Source of the DNA: Flavobacteriaceae bacterium
Lineage (GTDB): Bacteria; Bacteroidota; Bacteroidia; Flavobacteriales; Flavobacteriaceae
Assembly: GCA_014075215.1 (NCBI GenBank)
Contig: CP046177.1
Span: forward strand, 3,348,501 to 3,412,500
DNA length: 64,000 nucleotides
Direction of reading: 5' to 3'
The translations under genes were made by a program, and so were the position numbers. Below, piece by piece: positions 1 to 8,334 of this stretch. The first letter of the stretch is position 1; every line of letters begins with the position of its first letter. The notes beneath the pieces are model-generated. The model was not told where the DNA came from and did no database searches. It was given only the letters and a program-made list of their open reading frames with translations.

Positions 1-1006
1 AAGAAGTGACCCCTTCTGCTGCACCTAAAACCTGTGCCGCTGATACTGTTGAGTTACTTGTGTCTGTCCAATCCATATCTATGGTCCAAATTTTAATATG
101 ATCTTCTGTTACTCCTGTCCACGCATCATCTTGCATATATACCACGGTAGCACTTCCCGAGGTTGGCCATGTCCCTCCACTAATATTTAATACTTGAGGG
201 CTATGAAATCCACTAGTAACTAGTCCCGGTAAATTAAAAGAAACAATTTGTGGAGTTGTTCCCGCACTAGCTGCATCAATCATAGCAGACCTTTCAAATA
301 CGTGAACTTTATTGGCATTCCCTGTATTCTCTGTCATATAATAACCATCTCTCCAGACAGATAGTTTTTGATAGTCAGTTACCACAGAATAAGTATAAAC
401 TGTCCAACCATCGTTTACCGGATCCGGTCCGTCTGAAACTGCTACCTGTACTCCTCCTCCTAAAAATGAGAGTATCCAACGATCTGCATTATTATCATAA
501 CTAGCTGTCAAATCACAACATCCGCCAGATGGGAATATCGTAGGGTTTGGAGATACAAGCCCATTTGTAAGTGAGTTTCCACTTTTATCAAATATTTGAA
601 ATGCAGTATTAATTACAGAAATATAGTGGTTAGGCCCTACTGCTCCGGCTGGATCCGTAGGCTGAGAACTAGAAGCGCCTGTTTCAAAAACTAATTCTGG
701 GGTTCTGGCAGGGATTCTTCCTGCCAACCTGTGTTTACTTTTAGTCAAAGCATCATCACCTGTAGATCCTTTACCAATAACTACATTGTATTTTGAAGAT
801 CTACCATCTTTTATGATGTGTTCTTTTGATAAGTCAGGTCTTATAAGAGAGTTCATACGTGAAGCTAATGATGGAACTTTTTCTACTTTAGAGGGAACTC
901 CCACATAAAAGGGCTTTTGAGGTTCATTTTTCGCAATCTGTGAAAATGCTGTTTGTAATGCAATGAAGAACAAACAAACAATAATTGAGGGGTATTTTTT
1001 ATTCAT
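1..1006 (-). CDS. Secreted protein, 3' part outside the window
   Basis: Open reading frame entering from the left edge; the ATG at 1006 opens a clear signal peptide (MNKKYPSIIVCLFFIALQTA followed by FSQ), so the product is exported. About 335 residues are visible. The mature part has a basic stretch, then Ser/Thr/Gly-rich sequence with motifs such as DPAGAVGPNHYISVIN and FDKSGN, and repeated Trp-rich beta-type segments (CCDLTASYDNNADRWILSF, YQKLSVWRDGYYMTEN) of the kind found in beta-propeller-like secreted flavobacterial proteins. The C-terminus, where a type IX sorting domain might sit, is not in the window. The function is unknown. The gene runs in the same direction as gldE-gldD but is separated from gldD by only 27 bp, so it may be the last gene of that transcript. 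Confidence 0.8.
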   Translation of the reverse strand, partial: MNKKYPSIIVCLFFIALQTAFSQIAKNEPQKPFYVGVPSKVEKVPSLASRMNSLIRPDLSKEHIIKDGRSSKYNVVIGKGSTGDDALTKSKHRLAGRIPARTPELVFETGASSSQPTDPAGAVGPNHYISVINTAFQIFDKSGNSLTNGLVSPNPTIFPSGGCCDLTASYDNNADRWILSFLGGGVQVAVSDGPDPVNDGWTVYTYSVVTDYQKLSVWRDGYYMTENTGNANKVHVFERSAMIDAASAGTTPQIVSFNLPGLVTSGFHSPQVLNISGGTWPTSGSATVVYMQDDAWTGVTEDHIKIWTIDMDWTDTSNSTVSAAQVLGAAEGVTS

Positions 1007-1033
1007 TTGATAAAAGTTTAAATAATTAATTTA

Positions 1034-1621
1034 TTAATTAAGTATAAAAGTAGGTTTTTTTCTATTCCACCCCAAAGATTCTATCAGTTTAATTATGTCT
1101 TTTTTAATATAAGCTGCTGCCGGTAATACGGAATCGTAGTTGGGCTTTGCATAGAAATACAATGCTCCTTTTAAGAAATTTTTAGTACTGTCCGTTACAT
1201 GAAATTGAATTTGAGATGCCGCATTACCAGTTATTTCATGTAAGCTACCATATACTTTTTTTTCTTCGTTTATAAAATCTTTAGGAATAATCTGCTCTGC
1301 TTTTAGCGTATGTTTATAGACTAGCTTTTCAGATTCAATCAATAGCTCTTTTAAGTTATCTTTTACAGGCCTGTATGTTATATCTATGGAAGCTTTTAGT
1401 TTCGGATACATAATTTTAAGCCAATGATTCTCTTCATCTTTAATAACAGCTTTATCAGAAACTAAAAATACATAGGGTCTTTTTACAGCTAGTTTTTTAT
1501 ACACTGCTTTTGCATACGTTAAACTCAAGTATGCTTTAGGTTTGGGCAGTACATCATTTTTGCAGGCAAAAAATATTGATGAAAAAAGGAATATGATTGT
1601 TTTAACTTTTAATGTTTTCAA
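1034..1621 (-). CDS. gldD: Gliding motility lipoprotein GldD
   Basis: GldD is a lipoprotein needed for gliding and type IX secretion in Flavobacteriia. The frame shows a short signal sequence ending in a lipobox (SSIFFAC, then KND) and the family signature LPKPKAYLSLTYAKAVY right after it, and it ends with a conserved C-terminal helix (AAAYIKKDIIKLIESLGW). No ATG is available. A TTG at 1621 gives 195 residues with the cysteine at position 19, the expected size, so I chose it; the frame is open upstream to 1717. It lies directly downstream of gldE, the conserved order, and is probably cotranscribed. The unusual TTG start is the only oddity, and the start is less certain than the identity. Confidence 0.88.
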   Translation of the reverse strand: MKTLKVKTIIFLFSSIFFACKNDVLPKPKAYLSLTYAKAVYKKLAVKRPYVFLVSDKAVIKDEENHWLKIMYPKLKASIDITYRPVKDNLKELLIESEKLVYKHTLKAEQIIPKDFINEEKKVYGSLHEITGNAASQIQFHVTDSTKNFLKGALYFYAKPNYDSVLPAAAYIKKDIIKLIESLGWNRKKPTFILN

Positions 1622-1709
1622 AAAAACAACACCGGTTCCCCAATGTTTTAAAAGAGCTGAGTACACTTTAAACTTGGAACTTTCATACGTTAAATCTGAA
1701 ACTTTCAAA

Positions 1710-3038
1710 CTATACAACTTTTCTTTCTGCTTTTATTTGAATAATTCGTTTCCTATCTGAAACCTCTATAGTAAACGTATAATTGTTGAAGTTTATTTTG
1801 TCTCCTTTGCGGGGAAATTTTCCCGATATTTCCAAAATAAAACCAGCCAATGTTTCCGATTCTCCTTTTTCTTCCTCAAAAATAGCTTCATCTCCTTCAA
1901 AAACCTTGCAAAAATCTTTAATACTTATTTTTCCTTCAAAAACATACGTATGGTTATTTATTTTAGAATAAGACAAATCATCCGTATCAAATTCATCATT
2001 AATATCGCCGACAATTTCCTCAATAACATCTTCAAGAGTAACAATTCCGCTTGTTCCTCCATACTCGTCAACTACAATTGCTAAGTGGTTTTTCTTTTCT
2101 TGAAATTCACTCAGCAAGTCATCCAGTTTTTTGTTTTCCGGAACAAAGAAAGGCTTTCGTAACAACTTTTGCCATTTAAATTGTTTTTTATTCAAGTGAG
2201 CTAATAAATCTTTTGCATATAAAACGCCAACAATAGTATCTATATTTTCGTGGTAAACAGGGTTTCTTGAATAGCCGTTTTTAAGGATCTTTTTCACCAC
2301 ATCTTCATAAGGTTCATCATCGGATAATGCAAAAATATCTATCCTCGGTTTCATGATCTGTACCGTCTCCGTACTTCCAAAGTTTACGATTCCTTGTAAT
2401 ATTTTCTGCTCATCTTTTGTCGTAGATTCGTCTGAGGTCAGCTCCAGAGCTTGCGATAGTGTTTCCACTGAAAAATAATTGCTTTTATAGCCGAATCTTT
2501 TTTCGATAATTTGAGTAAAATGAATAAGAGGATAGCTAAATGGAGTAAATATAATATTTAAAAAACGGATAGGTTTATGCATCAAATTAGAGAAAAATAG
2601 CGCTTTTCGAGAGGCATATATTTTTGGTAAAACTTCCCCGAAAAGTAAAATCAAAAACGTAATAAGTACGACTTCTATTAAAAACCGAATATGAATTTTT
2701 AATAAATATAAATCTAAATAATAATTTAAATCCTTAAAAACAACTTCCCCGATTGAGGCAAATAAAAATACAATAAGAATATTGATAAAATTATTGGTTA
2801 TTAAAATGGTCGCTAGTAATTTTCTGGGCTTTTCAAGGAGTAGGACAATACCATTTTCTCCTTTGGATTTTTCAGATAATATATCCAAATCTGTTTGTGA
2901 GAGTGTAAAAAAAGACACTTCACTTCCGGAGATTAACGCAGAGCACGCCAAAAGAATAGTAAGAGCGAGTAAACTAACAACGAGCATATTATTTATACCG
3001 GAAAAAAACAGAAAAATACATATAGACTCTGGTGCCAA
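1710..3038 (-). CDS. gldE: Gliding motility-associated protein GldE (CNNM/CBS family)
   Basis: GldE is an inner-membrane protein of the CNNM/CorC type that accompanies GldD. The product has 442 residues: an N-terminal transmembrane DUF21 region (about residues 18-190, with LLACSALISGSEVSFFTLS), a paired CBS domain (about 200-330, with MKPRIDIFALSDD and VVDEYGGTSGIVTLEDVIEEIVGDI) and a C-terminal CorC/HlyC domain (from about 350). The order gldE then gldD is the conserved one. The start is uncertain: TTG at 3038 gives an N-terminus starting MAPESI, and an ATG at 2987 gives a shorter one starting MLVVSLL. The upstream region is occupied by a degenerate copy of a 160-bp inverted-repeat element, so the native promoter may be displaced. 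Confidence 0.92.
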   Translation of the reverse strand: MAPESICIFLFFSGINNMLVVSLLALTILLACSALISGSEVSFFTLSQTDLDILSEKSKGENGIVLLLEKPRKLLATILITNNFINILIVFLFASIGEVVFKDLNYYLDLYLLKIHIRFLIEVVLITFLILLFGEVLPKIYASRKALFFSNLMHKPIRFLNIIFTPFSYPLIHFTQIIEKRFGYKSNYFSVETLSQALELTSDESTTKDEQKILQGIVNFGSTETVQIMKPRIDIFALSDDEPYEDVVKKILKNGYSRNPVYHENIDTIVGVLYAKDLLAHLNKKQFKWQKLLRKPFFVPENKKLDDLLSEFQEKKNHLAIVVDEYGGTSGIVTLEDVIEEIVGDINDEFDTDDLSYSKINNHTYVFEGKISIKDFCKVFEGDEAIFEEEKGESETLAGFILEISGKFPRKGDKINFNNYTFTIEVSDRKRIIQIKAERKVV

Positions 3039-3045
3039 ATTTTAA

Positions 3046-3189
3046 GAATTCGTTAAACTAAAACAGAAGGTATTTTTCCATACAGCTATAATTCTTTGCT
3101 CCGTAATACTACTATGCAATACAAAAAATCCTTCATACGGAAACAAAACCATCAATTTTTGTTTCAATTCAAAAAGTGTAAACGAACTC
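3046..3189 (-). repeat. Degenerate copy of element family 1 (MITE-like)
   Basis: Reverse-oriented, diverged relative of the 160-bp elements at 6608, 22831 and 36308. Recognisable parts are the end near 3184 (CAAAAAGTGTAAACGA), the central block matching ATGCAATACAAAAAATCC, and a diverged GAATTC end at 3046. It fills most of the space between the mutY remnant and gldE, where ssb usually lies in relatives. Confidence 0.6.
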
Positions 3190-3243
3190 ATTAACTGTTT
3201 CGGCTATCATACAAAAATTAGATACTCAAATATACTAAAAAAA

Positions 3244-4289
3244 TCAATCTCTCCCGGATGAAAATGATTTGATGAAATTTGATATTAGCTTAGGTACGGG
3301 AAATACTTCTATTGAATTCCAGGAAATAGTTGAATGTCTCATTTCAGGAGTCTCAATGATCCAAAAACGAGTGTATAAATGCTGATGAGAGAGCTTGTGA
3401 ATAATTTCTTTTTCATTAAACAATGTTATTGATGATGTGGTTGGGAATAATTTTGAGAATTCTTCGGATTGGCAAATATATTTTTCACCTACTGTTTTTT
3501 TTGATTCTACAAGCGGGAATTGATATAGTCCCTGCCAAATTCCTTTTCCTTTTCTTTCCTTTAAAATGGTTTTTCCATCATCAGTAACAGTAACTAAATA
3601 ATTAAAATATCTTTTTTTGACTTTTAACTTTTTCTCTTTAACCGGTAATTTGTGTATGCTTTTTTTTGAAGTGCCAAACAGCTTGAGGAAAACGGACAGG
3701 TTTCGCAAAGCGGATTTTGAGGTTTGCAATGTAAAGCTCCAAATTCCATGATGGCTTGATTGTATACTCCGGGTTGGTTTTTATCAATTAACTCTTGGGC
3801 TAACCCTTTAAATTTTTTTACGCCTTCAGGTGAATTGATGGGAATATCAATATTAAAATATCTGGCCAACACTCTGTACACATTTCCGTCTACAACAGCA
3901 TGAGGTTCATTGAAACATATAGAGGAAATTGCCGAAGCAGTATAGTCTCCTACTCCTTTTAGTTTCAAAATCTCTTTATATGTATTAGGAAAATGTCCAT
4001 CCAAATCATGCACAATTTGTTTTGCGGCAAAGTGCAAATTCCTGGCACGAGAATAATAACCGAGCCCTTGCCACAGTTTTAGAACAGTTGCTTCCGATGC
4101 TTTTGCAAGATGAAAGATAGTAGGAAAAGAATGTACAAATTTTACATAATATGGCATTCCCTGAGCTACCCTGGTTTGTTGTAGAATAATTTCCGATAAC
4201 CAAATAAAGTACGGGTTTTTTGTTTTACGCCACGGGAGATCTCTGTCGTTCTGTAAGTACCAGTGAATTACTGTTTTAGAAAAAATCAT
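3244..4289 (-). pseudogene. mutY: A/G-specific adenine glycosylase MutY, frameshifted at an A8 run
   Basis: MutY removes adenine mispaired with 8-oxoguanine. The first frame (4289 to 3624) carries the whole catalytic part: SEIILQQTRV with the catalytic Glu, the helix-hairpin-helix LKGVGDYTA, VDGNVYRV with the catalytic Asp, and the four-cysteine iron-sulfur loop (C-x6-C-x2-C-x5-C). The C-terminal NUDIX-like domain that reads 8-oxoG continues in the -1 frame (down to 3244). The switch occurs in eight consecutive A on the coding strand (plus-strand T run 3660-3667); one extra A would restore a single frame of about 347 residues. The zero-frame reading at that point is A AAA AAA G, a classical slippery heptamer. 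Deletion, sequencing error and translational or transcriptional slippage are all possible. ATG at 4289 preferred over GTG at 4295. Confidence 0.85.
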
Positions 4290-4411
4290 GATCACTTTTA
4301 AGGACTACAATATTACATTAAACTGTTCATTATTGTTTGATTAAAATTAAAATGTGTTTTTTGTACTGGTAATTTATCCCCGATACTTTTTTCGAAATAG
4401 ATTAATTATCA

Positions 4412-4419
4412 TATATTTG
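4412..4419 (+). promoter_or_regulatory. Bacteroidetes-type -10 box TATATTTG before hup
   Basis: TATATTTG matches the TAnnTTTG -10 consensus of Bacteroidetes and lies 40 bp before the hup ATG in the divergent mutY-hup gap. No convincing -33 TTG is visible at the usual spacing, so only the -10 is annotated. Confidence 0.5.
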
Positions 4420-4459
4420 CCTCCGCATTTTTGAAAATAAATAACTAAAAACAAGAAAT

Positions 4460-4750
4460 ATGACGAAAGCGGATATTGTATCGAAAATCTCTGATAAATC
4501 GGGTATTGAAAAAACAGATGTATTAACCATTGTAGAAGCATTTATGACCGAGGTAAAAGATGCATTGGAAAATGGAGAGAATGTTTATTTAAGAGGCTTT
4601 GGTAGTTTTATTATTAAAACCAGAGCAGAAAAAACAGGAAGAAATATCTCTAAAAATACAACTATTAAAATTCCTGCACACAACATACCGGCTTTTAAAC
4701 CATCAAAAACGTTTACTGAAGGGGTAAAAAACAAGGTAACAGTAAAGTAA
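4460..4750 (+). CDS. hup: DNA-binding protein HU
   Basis: Histone-like nucleoid protein of 96 residues that binds and bends DNA as a dimer. The sequence covers the full family: MTKADIVSKISDKSGI at the start, the hydrophobic helix pair, VYLRGFGSFIIKTRAEKTGRN leading into the DNA-binding beta arm with IPAHNIPAFKPSKTFTEGV at its end. Length and motifs are normal. It is divergent from mutY and precedes the small basic protein and rng on the same strand, an arrangement common in Flavobacteriia. A TATATTTG box 40 bp upstream is the likely -10 element. Confidence 0.95.
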   Translation: MTKADIVSKISDKSGIEKTDVLTIVEAFMTEVKDALENGENVYLRGFGSFIIKTRAEKTGRNISKNTTIKIPAHNIPAFKPSKTFTEGVKNKVTVK

Positions 4751-4797
4751 AAAAACAATAATCAAGGCCATAAAGACCTTAACATAAACGAATAATT

Positions 4798-4887
4798 ATG
4801 CCAAGTGGTAAAAAAAGAAAGAGAGCAAAAATCTCTACACACAAGCGCAAAAAAAGAGCTAGAGCAAACAGGCATAAGAAAAAGTAA
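4798..4887 (+). CDS. 29-residue highly basic protein conserved beside rng
   Basis: ATG at 4798 opens a 29-residue frame, beginning MPSGKKRKRAKISTHKRKKR and ending RARANRHKKK, with no acidic residue. It follows hup by 47 bp and lies about 130 bp before rng. From memory, very similar short basic proteins occur at this place in many Bacteroidetes, and the composition is that of a small ribosome- or RNA-associated protein. I cannot say which, so the function is inference only. The frame contains no rare features and is too short to have been found by length alone; conservation of the first residues (PSGKKRKR) in relatives is the main argument that it is real. Confidence 0.75.
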   Translation: MPSGKKRKRAKISTHKRKKRARANRHKKK

Positions 4888-5015
4888 GATCATTTTTCTC
4901 TTAACATTTAGTTTAGACGTTCATTGACATTGAGGTTGTTAGACCTCGCACGGTATAGTACCTGACAATATTAAACCATCTGCACAGTTCTGTGTAGTAT
5001 AAAAACCATTTCAGT

Positions 5016-6545
5016 ATGAAAATAACGTTAATCATTCGATCTAATTCATCTGATATTGATTTTGCCCTGCTAAAAGATGGAAAACTTATTGCATTAAATA
5101 GAGAAACAACCGATAACAAATTTTCAGTTGGGGATATTTTTTTAGCCAAAATAGGAAAAGTGTTAACGGGCTTAAATGCTACTTTTGTAAATGTAGGTCA
5201 TCCGAAAGACGGATTCTTACATTATCATGATTTAGGCGCGCAAGTTCAATCTTTAAATGCATTCATTAAAAAAGTAAGCACAGGTAAGTATAAAGAATTC
5301 ACTTTAAAAAATTTCCGTTTTGAAAAAGATATTGATAAAGACGGTGGTATTAATGATGTACTAAAATCAGGCCAGAATTTACTAGTACAAATTGTAAAAG
5401 AACCAATATCTACCAAAGGGCCGAGAATAAGTTCGGAGCTTTCAATCGCGGGTAGATATTTGGTATTAGTACCTTTTTCCAATAGAATATCAGTATCTCA
5501 AAAAATTGAAAATACTAATGAAAAAGAACGCTTAAAAAGATTAGCAAAAAGCATTAAACCCAAGGGGTTTGGTGTTATTTTAAGAACGGTTGCCGAAGGC
5601 AAAAAAGTAGCAGAATTGGATAAAGACCTACAGAACTCTTTAGAACGTTGGAAAATGATGTGTAGAAGAATCCCTAATACAAATACGCCAACAAAAATAT
5701 TGAGTGAATTAAACAGAGCATCTTCGATTTTGAGAGATGTAATGAATGAATCTTTTACAAGTATAATCACCAATGATAAAGACCTTAACCTGGAAATTAA
5801 ACAGTATTTAAGGGAAATTTATCCGGAAAAAGAAAAGATTGTAAAACTTCATAAGTCTGCCATTCCTATTTTTGAAAGATATGGGATAGAACGCCAAATA
5901 AAAACATCTTTTGGTAAAACGGTTTCTATGAGCAAAGGCGCCTATTTGGTAATAGAACATACGGAAGCTTTGCATGTTATCGATGTAAATAGCGGAAATC
6001 GATCCAATAAAATAGGATCTCAGGAAGAAACAGCTTTGGAAGTAAATTTAATTGCTGCAACCGAAATTGCACGACAATTGCAATTACGCGACATGGGAGG
6101 AATTATTGTAATTGATTTTATAGACATGCATAAAGCTGAAAATAGAAGTAAGTTGTATCTTCATTTAAAAGAGCAAATGTCTTTTGATAGAACAAAACAC
6201 AAAATATTACCTCCAAGTAGATTTGGTTTAGTACAAATTACACGTCAACGAGTAAGGCCTGAGTTGAGTATAAAAACAACTGAACCTAATCCGAACAAAA
6301 ACGGAGAAGTTGAAGCACCCATCGTTTTAATTGATAAAATTGAAACGGAGATGAAAAAAATCATCTCTAATCCTAAAAATAAAAAGGTAGTGTTAAATAC
6401 ACATCCTTTCATTGCTTCTTACTTAACCAAAGGGATTTTATCTATCCGGTTCGGCTGGTATTTAAAATACAAAAAGTGGATTACTATTGTGCCCAGAGAT
6501 GCTTACACATATTTGCATTATAAATTTAAAATAAACCGCAAATAG
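5016..6545 (+). CDS. rng: Ribonuclease E/G family protein
   Basis: Endoribonuclease of the RNase E/G family (509 residues), acting in rRNA and mRNA processing. An S1-like region comes first (about residues 35-130: VGDIFLAKIGKVLTGLNATFVNVG, then KDGFLHYHDLG), followed by the RNase H-like and DNase I-like catalytic part with the metal-binding block HVIDVNSG (about residue 320) and DMGGIIVIDFIDM (about 365). It has the short architecture of RNase G with no long C-terminal scaffold. Start ATG at 5016 leads directly into KITLIIRSNSSDIDFALLKD, the usual N-terminus in Flavobacteriia. A strong intrinsic terminator follows at 6563. Confidence 0.95.
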   Translation: MKITLIIRSNSSDIDFALLKDGKLIALNRETTDNKFSVGDIFLAKIGKVLTGLNATFVNVGHPKDGFLHYHDLGAQVQSLNAFIKKVSTGKYKEFTLKNFRFEKDIDKDGGINDVLKSGQNLLVQIVKEPISTKGPRISSELSIAGRYLVLVPFSNRISVSQKIENTNEKERLKRLAKSIKPKGFGVILRTVAEGKKVAELDKDLQNSLERWKMMCRRIPNTNTPTKILSELNRASSILRDVMNESFTSIITNDKDLNLEIKQYLREIYPEKEKIVKLHKSAIPIFERYGIERQIKTSFGKTVSMSKGAYLVIEHTEALHVIDVNSGNRSNKIGSQEETALEVNLIAATEIARQLQLRDMGGIIVIDFIDMHKAENRSKLYLHLKEQMSFDRTKHKILPPSRFGLVQITRQRVRPELSIKTTEPNPNKNGEVEAPIVLIDKIETEMKKIISNPKNKKVVLNTHPFIASYLTKGILSIRFGWYLKYKKWITIVPRDAYTYLHYKFKINRK

Positions 6546-6562
6546 GGCAATACGCATATATC

Positions 6563-6600
6563 AAAAAAACCCGCTTCTTACTAAAGATACGGGTTTTTTT
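6563..6600 (+). terminator. Intrinsic terminator of rng
   Basis: AAAAAAACCCG (6563-6573) pairs with CGGGTTTTTTT (6590-6600) around a 16-nt loop, ending in a T run, 18 bp after the rng stop. Confidence 0.85.
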
Positions 6601-6758
6601 ATTTAATGAACTCATTTAAACTTTTTGGATGTAAGCGAAAATTAGAAGTTTTTAGGGCTGTTGAAGGATTTTTTGAGTTGCATAGCAGCGCTACGGAAGG
6701 AAAAAAAGACAAAAACAGAGCGGAAAACAGTAATTTTTCAGCAAATTGAAAAAGTTTA

Positions 6759-7718
6759 TAGAGATCAGTAGTTAGTTACATATAATTTCACTTTGATAAA
6801 TTTTATCACTCATGACCATTTTAGTTATTAAGTTATTGAATATTGTGTTTTTGTTTTGCGAGCGATTAATTCTAAAACAAAACTCATTAAAGTATCGGTT
6901 TAGATTAAACTCACTTACCCAAGAATAAGTTGTCCTAATCCATGATTTTATTTGATGAATCATCGTATGTAAGGCTTTAAAGTTTAATCCTTTGTCGCTA
7001 TCAATCTGGGTAATGTTATAGGCTTTTGCAATAGGCCTGTAGCCTTTCCATTTGTGAGTGATTACTTGAGCCTTTCTATCAATATGCTTAATGAACATAT
7101 ATTGCAACGATTGTGCAGAAAAATCTTTGATGTTTAAAGCATACATACGCTTTACTTTGCCCTGGTCTGTGAACTCAACAGCAGTAATAGCCTTCTTTTT
7201 CTTAGCATCATAACTACGACCTATCTTGTTTTGCTCATAACCACCCAACACAAATTCATCAACCTGTACATGACCATCCATAGGGTTATTTTCACTAGAA
7301 GCCATAGCTTCTCTTACTTTAAGCATAAACAATCGTGCTGTCTTTTCTGTAATACCATAGCGTACACCCATTTGTGTAGCTGATAAACTCTTGGTGGTAG
7401 TTGCCATTTCAAAACAGATAAAAAAGGCTTTTCGTACACCAAATCGCACTCTGTGAAAAATGGTGTTAGCCGTTGGGCTTTCTGTATCACCACATTTATT
7501 GCATGTTCTTGAAAAGTTCTTACGTACTTGGTAACTGGTATTACCACATTTACGACATACATAACCCTCTTTCCACTTGATTTGACCTAGATATGCTTTG
7601 CAATCTACATCTGTTTTAAAGCGTTCAGCGAACTCTAAAAGGTTTTGACCCTTGAAAATTTCCATAAAATCCCTATTTTTATTGACATACAAGTTATGAA
7701 ATTATCTACTGACCTCTA
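6759..7718 (-). mobile_element. IS1595-family insertion sequence (960 bp) with exact 8-bp target duplication
   Basis: Ends are imperfect inverted repeats: TAGAGATCAGTAGTTAGTTA at 6759 and, read from the right end, TAGAGGTCAGTAGATAATTT. The 8-bp sequence AAAGTTTA flanks it on both sides (6751-6758 and 7719-7726), the target duplication length usual for IS1595. One transposase gene fills the element. Removing the IS and one duplication restores an intact family 1 element. Confidence 0.9.
6772..7665 (-). CDS. IS1595-family (ISXO2-like) transposase
   Basis: Transposase of 297 residues from ATG 7665 (MEIFKGQNLLEFAERF); an in-frame ATG at 7692 would add nine residues. It begins with a zinc ribbon (YVCRKCGNTS, then RTCNKCGDTES) and continues with the ISXO2-like DDE domain: HVQVDEFVLGG carries the first catalytic Asp, and the C-terminal block (ALHTMIHQIKSWIRTTYSWVS, FNEFCFRINRS) is typical. 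At the second acidic position I read ITHKWKGYRPI, where relatives have Asp in a T-D-x-W-K-G-Y motif; here it is His, so the enzyme may be inactive. That comparison is from memory. The target duplication is still perfect, so the insertion is recent. Confidence 0.88.
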   Translation of the reverse strand: MEIFKGQNLLEFAERFKTDVDCKAYLGQIKWKEGYVCRKCGNTSYQVRKNFSRTCNKCGDTESPTANTIFHRVRFGVRKAFFICFEMATTTKSLSATQMGVRYGITEKTARLFMLKVREAMASSENNPMDGHVQVDEFVLGGYEQNKIGRSYDAKKKKAITAVEFTDQGKVKRMYALNIKDFSAQSLQYMFIKHIDRKAQVITHKWKGYRPIAKAYNITQIDSDKGLNFKALHTMIHQIKSWIRTTYSWVSEFNLNRYFNEFCFRINRSQNKNTIFNNLITKMVMSDKIYQSEIICN

Positions 7719-7736
7719 AAAGTTTAAATGAGTTCA

Positions 7737-7898
7737 ATACCAAAATGAATACTGAAGTGGTCTAAAGATTGTGTGAGGAAAATTTTAAAGTTCGAGTTAA
7801 AAAACACAGGCATAACCTTAGCTACGCCGAGTATTTTTAGTGATGAAATTTGAAATTTTCATAGCGAGATTGGACTATTTTAGTATTCATTTTGGTAT
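7737..7898. repeat. Family 2 inverted-repeat element (162 bp)
   Basis: Begins ATACCAAAATGAATACTG and ends AGTATTCATTTTGGTAT; about 16 of the terminal bases are inverted copies. The inside holds GTGTGAGGAAAATTTTAAAG and a block ending in TTTGAAATTTTCATAGCGAG that recurs at 57601-57695. It directly abuts the family 1 element that ends at 7735. Confidence 0.75.
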
Positions 7899-8156
7899 AA
7901 TACCTATCTCTTGATATTTTGATTTTTTAATCACTTCTTCCAAACTATATATACTAAATACTAAAAACATACGTTGTTAATGCCATAATGAGTTTTTTAC
8001 CTGCTATTTTCTTTTTGCTATAAGAGGAAGAAGTAGTATGAGGGAGTTTTATTAATATTTTAATTGACTTAGGCGTTTTATAACTATAAATAAAAATAGT
8101 AAATTCAATGGATTAAGTCCAGGTACTATAGAGCAAAGATTTAAAGCCTATCCTTA

Positions 8157-8282
8157 TTTGAATTTCAAGATCGTTTTAAGGCCTCAGAAGATTGTTTAAT
8201 TTATCTTTCCGAGCTTAAGTGGAAAGATGGTTTTGTATGTAAAAATGGTAATGGCGAATCCTTGTCCTATCAAAAATATTAG
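8157..8282 (+). pseudogene. Fossil N-terminus of a second IS1595 transposase
   Basis: In one frame the stretch reads FEFQDRFKASEDCLIYLSEL then KWKDGFVCKNGNGESLSYQK before a stop at 8280. It aligns with the start of the intact IS1595 transposase (LLEFAERF, KWKEGYVCRKCGN), but the CxxC of the zinc ribbon is already damaged and nothing of the catalytic domain remains. There is no start codon in front. The rest of 7899-8334 shows no gene. Confidence 0.6.
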
Positions 8283-8334
8283 TGGTTAAATGCCTAAACC
8301 AATATTTTAATTACCAACTAAAACCAATAAAAAA

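Larger units (their letters stand above)
6608..7735 (+). repeat. Family 1 inverted-repeat element (160 bp) interrupted by an IS1595 insertion
   Basis: The left part 6608-6758 and right part 7727-7735 together give a 160-bp element that starts GAACTCATTTAAACTTTTT and ends AGTTTAAATGAGTTC, matching the uninterrupted copy at 22831-22990. The flanks AAT (6605-6607) and AAT (7736-7738) look like a 3-bp target duplication. The IS1595 element at 6759-7718 sits inside its right terminal repeat. No coding capacity is seen. Confidence 0.85.
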
